NCBI GenBank assembly: GCA_022695795.1 | Contig: MU404075.1 | Span: 248,001-312,000, forward strand | From: Biscogniauxia marginata | Lineage: Eukaryota; Ascomycota; Sordariomycetes; Xylariales; Xylariaceae | DNA length: 64,000 nt | Reading direction: 5' to 3' | Part shown: in pieces, positions 12,526 through 24,900 of the stretch | How positions within the stretch are numbered: position 1 is the first letter of the stretch | Layout: each line of letters opens with the position of its first letter | Made by a program: the position numbers and the translations under genes | Notes under the pieces: model-generated | Seen by the model: only the letters and a program-made list of their open reading frames with translations | Told to the model about the DNA's origin: nothing | Database searches by the model: none

Positions 12526-14532
12526 ATGGGGCGAAGAAAGATTGAGATCAAAGCCATCAAGGATGATAGGAACCGCTCTGTGTAAGTAGTCTTCCCTTTA
12601 TTAATTCGGCGTCGTTGCTTGCTGCCCGCCGCCCTCGATCGAACAATGACTAACATTGTCCTCCTACAGCACATTCCTAAAGCGAAAGGGCGGTCTTTTT
12701 AAGAAGGCTCACGAGCTTTCCGTGCTCTGCTCCGTCGATGTCGCTGTATTCATCTTTGGAAGCAACAAGAAGCTCTATGAGTATTCCTCGGGGGATATGC
12801 GAGAGTTGATCACAAGATATACATATGTAGGTTTTTGCCTTCTTTGTGCGATGGCGCGGGCTAGTATTGATAAGAATTGCAGCACGGCGGCCCCAACGAG
12901 CATAAGGGTCCAGGCGACTTCAACGCTGGCGGCGACGATGACGATGACGACGATGGCGAGGGCACTCCACCACACGCCCACGAGGGATCCGTCGAGCCCC
13001 AGATGGTCCCTCCCCATTTCCAAAGTCAGCCTCCATTTCCTCACTTGCGACATCATACGGCTTCGGCATCTCCTCCCATTAACGGCATGGCCTTCGTGCC
13101 GAGAGGACATACGCCACAGCCTCAGGTGTCCAGGCCGTCATCGAGGAACGATTTCCGACGCACTCCGAGTATTTCTCAAACGGGCCCCCCCGGCCCCCCC
13201 GGCCCTCAGCCCGTTACCAACGGATATGCCTTCATGCCCCAGCCTGCGATCTACAATCCGCAAAACCTACCGCCACCACCGCCGGGTCAATATCAATACC
13301 CGTCTTCTCAGGCGCATTCTCAGGCGGCGGCCTACATGGAGGAGCAACGCCGGTCATCTGTGCCTCCGAATTATCCCCCGTCTCAACCCCCGGGCCAGCC
13401 GTCCTCGCGTCCTCATCCTTCCCCACCACAGGTTCACCATCAGCAATTGCCCCCTCAGCAGGTTCACCAAGTATCGCCGCCGCATCCACCGCATCAACGC
13501 CTAGAGGTTCCGCAGCGTCATCTTCATCAGCACCAGCATCAGCAGCCGCTCCCGCCTCCTCAACCACAACAGAGACAAGAACCCCAACCACCAGCACCAA
13601 TGGAGCTAAAACATGAACAAATGCAAGACCGACCAAGCCAGCCGATGCTTGATACTGCGTCTGCGATCAAAAAATTGCCCGCGCGTAAGCAACACAGTAT
13701 TTTTACGCCCATTGACGAGAACCGATCCATATTGTCTCAACATCTAGCTTCGTTTCACACAGAAGCCCGCATGAATGAGGATGGAGGCAATAGAGCGCAA
13801 TCAGTAGATGTCGGTACGGTTTCCCGGACCAAGGTCACCTCTTCGCCCCCTCTCCCTCAGCGTTCGAATACTTCCAATGTTACCAGTCTGTCCAATGTGC
13901 GCAATTCGGTGCCTACAATTCCCGAGACAACGTTTTCACCACCTTCTCGTTCCAACAGCTTAAAGATCGGAGGCGGTTCTAGACCCCGACTAAAGGTGCA
14001 AATCCCCGATGAAGCCTCGGACACCGGTAGTAATGCCGCTGAGACAGCCGAGGCCACCACCACGACTTCACCTCGCGGTACTGCGGAGGTGGCACCACAG
14101 CTTCCGCGCCGCAACGGCACAGATGGCCCCGGCGTAGTCCTGCCTCCTCCTTCCCCATCGGCATCAGCTTTGCTTTCTGCGGGCGCCACTGGTCCACCTA
14201 ACCCGTTCGCACGACCCCCTCCGCAGAACCAGAACAGTAATATGAATATCGACACTCCTGTATCTGCGCTTCCATCCCGATTTCTCAACAACGAGTTCCT
14301 CCCGAGTCCCAGCAGCTTCTATCCTGAATGGAACTTTCGAGGTAACGACAGCAATACTCTCCTAAGCCCCATGAATTTCGCTACCCCCGTAGCCGGCTCC
14401 GGTCCGTCCTTTCTAAGGGATGACAATTCTCTTAACGCTGCGAAGCGCAAGAGTCCCGACATCAGCAACAACGGACCGCCTTCCGATGGACCGGAGGGTA
14501 GCGAGCACAAGAAAATCAAGGTCGACGGCTAG
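12526..14532 (+). CDS. rlmA: MADS-box transcription factor of the Rlm1/RlmA (SRF-like) type
   Basis: Nuclear transcription factor that in related fungi acts below the cell-wall-integrity MAP kinase. Model: join(12526..12581, 12670..12826, 12883..14532), 620 aa. The start sits directly at the MADS domain ([19 protein letters not shown]), which is split by the first intron inside codon 19. The second intron falls after residue 71. Residues 1-60 form the MADS DNA-binding and dimerisation domain ([25 protein letters not shown]). Then comes [13 protein letters not shown] and a run of seven Asp. The rest is long and low in complexity (Pro, Gln, His, Ser). Conserved C-terminal blocks include [21 protein letters not shown] and [11 protein letters not shown], with basic ends ([15 protein letters not shown]) that may serve nuclear import. 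Intron positions and the C-terminal blocks match the RlmA family, so the assignment is good; pathway role is from family knowledge. Confidence 0.92.
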
Positions 14533-17500
14533 CTACCAACGTCGGGGTTGATCTTATCAGGTCATGCTTGACACCATTTATTCGATTTCATTTATATCTT
14601 TGCTTCTAGCGACGAGTAGAAATACCATCTGAGCTTGCGAGTGTACAACACTTTCATCTAGAACATTTAAGGACCTTCAGGGTCGATCAACTTGGCAGAA
14701 ATCTTGGATACCTTCTCCTTCGTTCTTGTCATATATTCGCATTTCCACTTCATTCAATACCCGGGTTCGCTCGTTTTTACTGCGTCATGCATTTTGCTTT
14801 TCTTTAGCATGGCATGGCGTTGGGTCGTTATATCACATGCAAATCCCAGTCAGCATTACCTTCCCGATAATCGACAGCTTGCAATATGCTTCTTATTTAG
14901 AGACGGACATGACGAATGAGTAATGGGGGGTTTGATAAGGACTGGGATGAACTTGTCGCATTTTTAGTGGGGAAATTGGTACGGATTATTAGGAGACATG
15001 GGAATGGCGTCTGGGAGTTTTCTTTGTTTTACTGTACAGTAGCGCTTGTATGTTGGAACTCGGATGGGGTTTCCCACCGCCTGGGCAATATCTATTTTGA
15101 CACTAATTTGCATTTATGTCCTCATTTGAGTGTTCCCCTTGGGCGTCTCCAAACAGCACCGTGACCGAATCTCAATCCAGATCGCGAGTTCGCTACTTTC
15201 CACGCTCCTCATATGTCCACGGCACTTTCGAGGATCCTATAGAAAACGCTTTGGGGGCTGAAAATTGCCTTTCCGGCCACGCGGCCGGCGGTCCGGTCGG
15301 AACGGCTCGGCTGGTGCTGCTGGGATGATGCTAGATACCGAAGGCTGTATGCATATTTGTGCTCCGATCCTGAGGCAGCCGCATAGCCTCGAACGATGAG
15401 CTGACTCCAGTCGAAGATAGGACAGAGGAGAGAGGGGGTTCTCTGGTTAGTCAGGGGTCGGCCAGAAGGGTACGAGAAAGAATTGCCTGGGAGAAGGATC
15501 TGGATCCCGGCCCTTTTCGGCCGGTAGTTTTCTAGCCCAGATCTCCCTAGACGTTTGAAACAGCGGGAATCGTAAACGGATCGGTAATGTTTTAGACACC
15601 GCGTCCATCTCCTCTCGTGTTTCCCTATCCGGCCTTGTCGTTGGCTATAATAGCCTACTAGGCAGGTTAGCTAGGACTAGGTAGATGACGCGGGAATGGT
15701 ACAGTAAGGCGTTTGTGGGTAAAAGAAGGTAGGTAGGTAATGAGAAGAAAGAAAGGTAGCTAAGGTAAGGTGGTAAGGTAAGCCTTTTAGGGCTGATGAT
15801 CTAAAGGTATGTATGTACATATAACCCTGTGTTGCCCCGTCCTGTCTCGTCCCGTCCTGCGCTGCCCCGTGCTGTGCTGTGCCTGTGCCTGTGCTCCCAC
15901 CTTGTGTGTTGTCCTACCTGTGCTGTCCTAGGTAGGTTACCTTGATGACGCATCTGACATTGGTCTGAATCTGGCCTGAACGCATCGGGGAAATAAAAAA
16001 GAACAAAAGGGGGAGTGGAGTGGAGGGAGAGCTTAGACCTGAAGATCTCCCGAAAGATCTACAGAACGTCTTTTTTTCTCCCTCGATGATCTATCGGGTT
16101 AGGTTAGGTTTAGAAAGAAAGATCTGCATTCAGCTACGGCCACTAGGTACTGTGAGATTCCGATGATTTCGATATACCCTCCGACCACCCCCTTCCCCTT
16201 CCCCCCGCTTTACGTTTTGCAACTTGTTAGGAATCCAAAGTTGATGCTTAGATGCAAGGTTTGAATTCTAAGGGACCTTTTACTTTTTTTTGCCTATATA
16301 CGGTAGATATTGGGTTTTATTTGAGTAATATGTCCCGAGGGCAACCTGCGCATGTGGCAATGTATAATAAAAGGGGGTGGGGGTTGGGGAGCAGGATCGG
16401 TTGGCTTTAGCAGGTTGGGCTGTTTGTATTATACGTAGGTGGCGATGTTCTCTATTATGTCCTATCTTCTTGCGTGTGTGCCTTATGTGTGTGCTACTTC
16501 CCTTCCCTATCTCTAGAGAATCGGAGAAGGTTATATTTTAACTATAGTCCTATTGAGCTCGTCATAACTTGGTTATATGATAACTAAGAACTAACTAGGG
16601 GCCTACCAGGTAGGTACGGACATTCAGGGGCCTGTCCGGTGGCAAGGAGCTGAATGAAGGACCTCTATCGGATTATATAATCAATCGTAGCTGTGCCCTA
16701 GCCCAGGAGAATTTATTGTTAAGTAAGCACAGAGGTGAGCGATATCTGTCTATTTGAAGTTTTGTCTATCTAATCTTGACTCTCCTCCATCTTCATTCTC
16801 TACTTAGGCTCGAAGAAAGAAACTTATACTGTTCCCTGGTCAGAAAGGTTAGAGTCCTTAGATACTATTTGAATTACGTATCCGGTGTTATGTAAAAATC
16901 TTGACGAGGAGAGATACCAAAGCCGACTGATTAATCAGGCGACTTTTCCTGCTTGTTCGTGGAGGGATAGGGATATGGTGTCCAAGCAGAACGCCGACGA
17001 TCATCTCCTTTCATGCAGGGAATAGGAGAGTCATGTATCAATCTTTACTTGCATGAGTGCATACGGCACAGTTTTATCAGAATTGGCCAGTCCATGGTTC
17101 GTCACGTGGAATTTGATCCCCTATTAATCCTAAATCCTGAGAACAGTGCGGCACAGCGACCAGATCTCGTTCCAGATCAGACAGATCAGTTCCTCGGTGC
17201 CCTCGAACTAGGGGGGCTCTCCTGCAAGTTACCTTACGCCACACAGACTGTATGTAAGCACATAGACTTGAACTAGATCCCGAGAAGCCGGAGCTGATCT
17301 TACAACAACGTGGTCATCCTAGATGCATAGATATATACACTCGGCCAAGCTGCTGTTGCAAAGGGGCACGGTGGCTTGGCTTTAAATTTCTCTCATCCAC
17401 GTGGCGCGCCGCATGTATCTCGCAGGAATGTATCATATTACTAGTGCGGCTTTTCATAAGCCAAATTATTGAGAACTCGACTACGAGGATGCAAACTCAC

Positions 17501-18921
17501 TCTTAGACTTGCATGAGGGATTTAGAGCGCGTAATAAGTTATCCTTCCCCTCAGCCTAGAATCCAGGACGACCCCGTGTGTTCATAGTCGTAGCGACGCG
17601 CCTATATGGTACTTCATTGATAAAAAAAAATTGAAATATTATTATAATAACTGCCTAACTCCCCGATTGCCCTTTTTGAATCGCCTAGATTAAAATGCTA
17701 ATAGATCTTTCCTGGTCATATTGAGCGAGGACGATCCTCCTTGAGTAACTCTAGTCCCCATCCGCCAAATGAACGTTTCCTTCCTTATTCCTTAGATAAC
17801 TTAGCTCCAACATGTCCACCAGCGCCAAAGTGACAGGTGTTCATTTTCTGCCGTTACGGTTAATTTAAGTTTATAACACGACTATACCGCGGGATAACCT
17901 ACTATTAAACACTTCACTCCAGCTCTGTGCATCATAATCGCACCCCTCTCACCAAACACGACCATACGAGCAGCTATTTCTCCCAGAACGAGCTCACTGG
18001 AAATTTCGTCAAGACATTGAATAATATTTGTAGATTGAGAGATATTTTGATACGGCCAAACTGGGTGTTAGTCGAACTCCAGCATCTCAAAGGTCAATAT
18101 ACTCAGTTAGACCAGCGTTCGTTTGGAGGCTATATGCCACGACATATGAGTGGATGAGAAATAATGGGTTGCTTGATAGACATCTCAACTGGGATCATTC
18201 AAAACGAAATAGATTTATCGTATCCTTTAAACCTAAGTACGGCATCTTCTTTATTATTGTTACTTGATCAGTGCTGTGGTTATTAGCAGTCGCTACATAA
18301 TAAAAGAATGCATACAAATAACTACAATCGTGACTCTGTTATAGTCTAAGATAGTTATTAGTTTGAATTAAAACTTGGTTACTCAAGACACTCTTGAAAT
18401 TACCAGACGTGACTTATACATCGTGTTAGTCTTTAGACTCACGGTATCCCCGCTAATATAAACCGACCCCCCTGGTTTAATAGTTAGTGAAAACCAGTCG
18501 TCACAAACAGTTGCCACCTTTAATCTTGGCTGTATCTGACGCAGAGTGATTTGCGCACTAACCTTGAGCTTCTATACATGCTTCTTGAGGTTGGTTGTCA
18601 GTATATCAAAACCTTCACCATAGGTCAAGCCACTTGGGTGACAGACGTCGTGAAAAATAGCAAGTACTCGACTATGAACACAGGCTGAATACGCACTATA
18701 TCTCGAAAGGAGTATGATGTGTTGGTTGCAGCCAGCGCATATTTCTTGGCTTAAATACTCCTCATAAAACACAAGACATCAGGGAAATCATCAGATTCTA
18801 GGTCGCTTCATTAGGAAAGTTTAATGGCAACTTGCGGCCAACTCAAACCCCCAAGCCTCACAGCTTCCGAGACCCCTCACGTATCCAGACCTCTAACGTT
18901 ATCCTTAACTTTACTGTGTGC
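14533..18921. other. Gene-free interval between the MADS-box gene and the polyketide synthase
   Basis: About 4.4 kb with no supportable coding region. The first several hundred bases are probably the 3' region of the MADS gene. TACCTAGG-type palindromes and TAGG runs continue to about 16.6 kb. Beyond about 17 kb the base composition becomes plainer and these motifs stop, which may mark the border of the metabolite locus. Short ORFs at 17013-17276, 17927-18157 and 18572-18772 show no family resemblance and I do not call them. Confidence 0.45.
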
Positions 18922-21900
18922 CTAGACCACTGCCTTTTCGCACAACATCTTCGCCAACTCCAATATAGTGAGACCTCCCTCCAGGAGTTGCTGGAAGGGA
19001 ACCTCGACTTTAAACTCGCGGAAAATCCAGTTTCGAAACTCGGCGCCGATCATGCTGTCCAGCCCATGGCTCGCGACAGATTTCTGCGTCGAATGTATTG
19101 ATTCCACCTCGATCATCAGCAGTCGTGCCAGGCGACGGGTAATATATAATGCAACAGCATCGACCGCCCATTCCTTGCTCGGTGCTTGTTGAATTGCTTC
19201 CATAATGCTCTCTGAGATACTGGTCGTGGTACCAGGTTCTGAGACGTCTCCAGCTTGCTCCTTCACTGCACTAGCCAACCAGTTGAGGCGTGGCTCTTGC
19301 CAAGCGACATGAGCGCCAGCTGCCTTGATGGCATAACCGAAAGGACGGGGTTGAATACCGACAGCAATGTGGTCAACACCCAACGGCAGAGAGTCCCTAG
19401 ATGTCATAGCAATTTCAAAGGCCCTGAGCATCTCTTTCCAGTGAATACCATACATCCCTTTGGACTTGATCGATTGTAAGAGTTTTGGGCTCTCATGGAT
19501 TAGTCCGACCCCAAGGATGGCAGGGAGATCTAAGGTAACTGCTGCGAGATTGCGGAAGCGGCGGTGGCGAGCGAGGCTATCCATGAAGGAGTTGGCTTTA
19601 AGAGCGAGTCAGTCTATTACTCTCAGCCGTTTGGATGTTTGGGGAGCTTACCAGCACCGTAGTTACTCTGTCCCGATGAGCCCAGTGTAGAGGTAATAGA
19701 ACCAGTCATGACGAAGAAATCAAGCGGCTCGTCCTTAAGCAGTTCATGCAAATTCTGACAACCCTTGACCTTAGTATCACACACATCCTTCCACGCTTCT
19801 ATCGTCATATTTCTGAAAGTAGCATCACGGAGAACAGCAGCTGCATTCATTACACCACGGATAGGAAATGCAGGGTTGATCTTGGCGACTGCAGCAGCGA
19901 TCTCCTCTTTCTTCAATACGTTAGCGCGGAGCACCACTACCTCAACCCCACGGTCGCGTAGTAATTGCACCGTGTCTGCCGCCGCCGGGTCGTCCGTCCC
20001 GGTTCGCGAGACGAAAGCAAAATGCTTGGCTCCCCTTTTAGCCATATAAAGGGAAACCTGTCGCCCAATCCCGCCCAGGCCACCAACCATGAGGTAAGTA
20101 ACGTTGTTCTTAAACACCAATGGCCGATGCAGAGGAAGGACCTTTAGCGAAGGTTAGTTTATGGATAGATAGATGCCCGGAGAAGAATGTGGCTGACCTT
20201 GAAAACGGTGTTCTCGTCGTAGACTACAATGTGCTTGCTCGACCCTATGTCCCGTTTTTTAGACTGGAGGGCCTCATAAATTTCGGATGATCCCCTGATG
20301 ATAGTTCGATGAGGCGCCTGTATTTGGCCGTCTGTGTATAGTTGCCCGCATGCTTTGAGAATTCTGTATCTGGTTAATATAATGTGTTTTTCTCGACGTT
20401 TTTTATACCTAACTAACCTTGCAATAATAGCCTTCGGTTGCCTCTGAACAATGCTCTGAATATCGAAATAAAACGAACTAATCGGTTTAGCTCGCAAGGC
20501 TTGTGCAGACATCGCCGTTGTAGGTCCGCCGGCACGTCCAGCCGTTATTATCCTGGCAAATGGCGAGACGCTGTGAGTGCACTCAATGATAGTTGTCTCG
20601 TCTGCTGTATCCGGGCAGAAAACGACGTCGACGCCTCTCCCTGCCGTCTTCACATGTATCTGGGCAGATATATTGTCACCATGACCATATATTATCTGAT
20701 CCGGAGACAGTATCCCATCGACCGAGCCAATTCTTTCACCGGCTACTGTTGATGTGACTATAATAGGGTTTGCCTTTAGGATGTGGCATAACTGGACCGC
20801 GGCCCAACTAACCTCACTCATTCCATCGATAATCGCCACAGTTTCGCCGGGTTGGAGTCTAGCTAATTCGTCCAAGCCATACATAGCCGTGATAAACGAC
20901 GAAGGTATAGAAGCAGCCTCGTCAAGGAGGCTGTCTGGTGGCAGTGGCTGCACGAGGGAGGAAGATGTGCGCTGAAACGTTGCAAGCCGATCAAATGCGA
21001 TTCCCATCACTTTAGTACCGGCGGAAAGATCGCGTACGTTAGTACCAACCCTTGTAACTATCCCAGCAATTGCATGACTGAGGAAGTTTGCATCGTCATC
21101 TCCATCGGCCGCTGAGACACCCATTGCTCCAACATGGACTTCAACCTCATCAGGTCCCAGAGGTTCCGAAACTCGTTGGTCGTCACGGCAGAAGATGAGC
21201 CTCCCCTGCTCAAGTTTTCCCTGGACAGCAGGGCGATCGCGCTGGTGTAGAGTAATCGTCTCGCCCGATTTAGGTACGAATTCATAATTTAGATCACGGT
21301 GAGATACTATGCGGCAGATGTGTACCACGCCGCCTTTCAAGTAATACTCGGTCTCTCCATTCCGGCCGTTGACGCGCTGGCGGGTTGCTATGTCGGCGAG
21401 GATATCTGCTACACTGTTGTTGGATGTAGTCTCAGTGTCAAAGTCCAGCGTTACGAGGTCCAGGGAGCCCTTCTCGTTCCGTATCACTCGGGCGGCGCCT
21501 TCAGTCATCCCGAACTCTGGCTTGTCGCCAGAGAGGAGGCCTCCGCATGTCACCCAGGTGACTGCCGACGAGGTTTCCATCAGGTTGATTAATCCTTTTA
21601 ATTGCTTGGCTTGAAGCTGGACAAGGAATGGACCTTCGGCGTCCGCTAATAGAATAACTTGTCCCCCATTAATTGAGTCGATTGATTCAATTGATTGTGT
21701 GCAGATATCCCAACCATCAATGGCCAGCCTGTCTGAAACTACAGATAGGAGTGGTGCAGGTGTTTCTCGATAAACGAGCGTTATTCTATTATTTGCGGAT
21801 GATATAGTGGTATTAACGGTTGGGTTTGGGTCTATCGCTGTCGTCAAAATGATTCCTTCTGGTAGAAACTCGTCAATACCCGAGAAGCCGGTTGACTTCA

Positions 21901-24900
21901 GGGTTGCATGCCATTCATTGGGAGCATCACTGCTGGTCCGAAGCAAAAGGCGGCCGTTTTCGCGTATAACTTTACGGATATGCTCCATCACGTCCCGCTG
22001 GTCATGTTTCATCTCAGGTGTGATGATCAGGTCGTAAGGACCGTTGACATCTGTAGTTTCAAGGGAGTCAGTGTCCCATATGACGACACTCAGCGCTCTA
22101 TTTTCAGAATACAGCGATGTGAGGATATCGATTTCTTTGGATGGAGCCGCAATTGCCATTGACATGGTCGGTCGCCTCGCGAGAATGGAAGCCAGTACCG
22201 ATTTGTCAAGACATAGCGTTCGCATTGTCACATCCTTATGTAGCAGCAAATCGACGATTGTAGCTAAGGGTTGGTCTGATAGAACCCCTGCTTCATTCGC
22301 CCTTGCTACATAGTCAATATCGATATTCCAGTCTATCTTGAGATAATAATCTCGTCCAAGATCTCCTCGCATCTCTTGCGGGAGAGCGGCCCCATATAGA
22401 AGGTGTCGGCACCCAGACAGATCAGCTAGAAGGAACCCATCGTGTGATATGAGTTGCGAATTCGATGTATATGCTCTGTTGCCTATCTGAGGGATCCATA
22501 TCTGTACGGTGCACTGCTCTGCGAGCTGCTCAAGCGTTGGGGGGAAGATGGTAACTTCACCGAAATGAGTCGGAATTGAACCACAGTCTAAGTCTTCTAG
22601 TCGTCCTTGGTGTACAGTCACGAGGAATGGTTGAAGGCACGCGTCTAGGACGGTGGGATGTAGCACATAGCGAGACTCGTTCACCATGATGCTGCAATTC
22701 CTAGAAATTCTTAAATCTCCCCGGGCTGTATGAGTCTCTCCACTAGAATATATATTTGTGATATGATGGAAAGCCGGGCCGAGGTCGAAGCTGACTGTTA
22801 AAACATGGAGTTAGTAATTGCTATATTTGTGTCTTTTTCAGTTGTGAAATTTGTCTCGAGAGTCGAAACTCGCGGCCAACCAGAATAGGTCACTTTGACT
22901 CCTAAGAGGCACTACCAGAGGCAACAGAAAGGCCGAAATATACTCACCAGACCGAAGCTTGTCTAGCCATTCAATATGAGGATCACATTGTGGCGTACTC
23001 GGAAGTCTATGTGGTCGATCTTGACGCCCCGAACCTTTTATATTCAAAGCGATCGTCCCTCGTGCTGTTTCCTTCCAACTTCCATATGAACAACATGATG
23101 AGGTGAATTGATACCACTGACTTGCTAACCCGTTGCTCGATATACTGGGCTTACCATCAAGCGGTAGAAGATGGAACAAAGTCTCTGTTCCAACGTCATC
23201 GTCTGGTACTACAGTAGCGGCAGAAATGGCTACATCCCGAATTGTGTAGCTCTGTATCGTTAGGGGATCATCTGATTGCTCGTTAACCTGTGTTATAGCT
23301 TCGATAGCAAGTTGAAGATAGCCAGCCGCGGGCAACATCACTTCTTCGCCCACACGGTGTTGTGCCAGCCATGGCAGGTCCTTCTGCCGCAATATATTAC
23401 GCCAGACAGGTTCAAGAGCCGATGTGCCAATGATACGACGCCCTAGGATATCATGACGCGGCTCTTTAGCTTTGCGATGTTCCTCACTAAACCGTGATTC
23501 TGTCCAGCAGGGTTTCGAATATGTCCAGTGATATGTAGGAAAATCGACTAGCAGTGACCCGTGGCGTGCTTCAATCGAACCATTCGCGGCGACACGCTCG
23601 ACGCTGGTCACTGCATTTATATCAATTGGAAAGTCACTTGCCCAGAGAGTACCAGCAAGCCGTAGCATCTGCTCGCAGTCATCCTCCTTTCGCTTAAGTG
23701 TCGGCAGGTAGATAACATTCCCCTTCTTGGCTGTCTGGCATATTTGACGTAGGGGTCCACTCAGGCCGCATGAGGGCCTACCTCGATGAGCGTATTGATA
23801 TGTGGCGATTTTTCCAACATATGTTGGACGCTTTGGTTGAATAAAACTGGGCTGTTGAGGTTGTCCGCCCAGTATGAATCTGGAATACTTACCCCTTGGT
23901 CAATGACGAGTCCCGCCCGCACTGTTGAAAACATGGGGATCTTCGAAGGGCTACCAACGTTGGCGATTGATTCTGCTCTGAGGTATGCGTCATATCTCAC
24001 TGCAGCCTCTTTCATATGATGTGAATGGTAGGCCTTTCCGCCCGTCTTGAGGACACGAACGAATATTTTTTGCCCGTTAAATATTTCTCCGAGCTCTTCG
24101 AGTGCGTCTCGATCACCACTGAGAGTGACATTGTTAGGGGAGTTATGGCAGCCTACGACGACTTTCCCTTGGAAACATGCCTCCTCGATGTACTTTCTGG
24201 CTTCTTCTGCGCCAATTCCGACAGCAAGCATTGCACCATCTGTAGTAAGCGATGCAGCGACCTTGCCACGGAAATACGCTATTGTAATTGCGTCTTCAGC
24301 AGATATCTTCCCAGCAGCGTAGGCCGCGCTTATCTCTCCTGAGAAGACGATGTCAAAAGACTATATATATCAGGCGTTTATAAAAATACGAAAGGGACTA
24401 ACCGGATGAGTGGCCGATTACTGCCATTGGTTTCACTCCCCACGCAGCTAGAAGCTCAACGAGGACGATCTGGACAGCTGTGCATAATGGCTGAGAGTAT
24501 TCAGGCTCATTGACTAAGCTCGACTCTTCTTTTCTGGTCATCATCGTCTCTATCTTCCAAGACGTTGGCACCCTCAGCTTAGAAAGACGTTCGTCTAGAC
24601 GCCGGATTGTGTTCAGAGCAGTTGGGAACATATCGAGCAGAGATGCTCCCATCCGTGCCCACTGAGCACCTTGGCCTGAACGCCATATTATTGTTAGCCA
24701 ATTTATGTCACTACTCATTAATCTGCTACGTGAGGTGAATTCATACCTGTGAAGATGAATGCTGGTACTGTCGGCTCTCGCTCAGAAAATATGTTGTTCG
24801 AAGCTGCTTTGATGTCGAGCTCCAGGCTTTCTTTACGAGCGACAGCAAAGGCTCTCTGTGGGAATTTGGTACGGCGAAGCCCGAGAGTGTATGCTAGATC

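Noticed and set aside
12656..13504. 282-aa plus-strand ORF overlapping the MADS-box gene
   Set aside because: Only its first part matches the MADS domain; the rest runs through intron 2 and into the wrong frame of exon 3. The spliced model explains the region better.
13232..13636. Antisense ORF of 134 aa opposite the MADS-box gene
   Set aside because: It is the complement of the Pro/Gln/His-rich coding exon; its Val/Ala/Asp bias comes from that low-complexity sequence.
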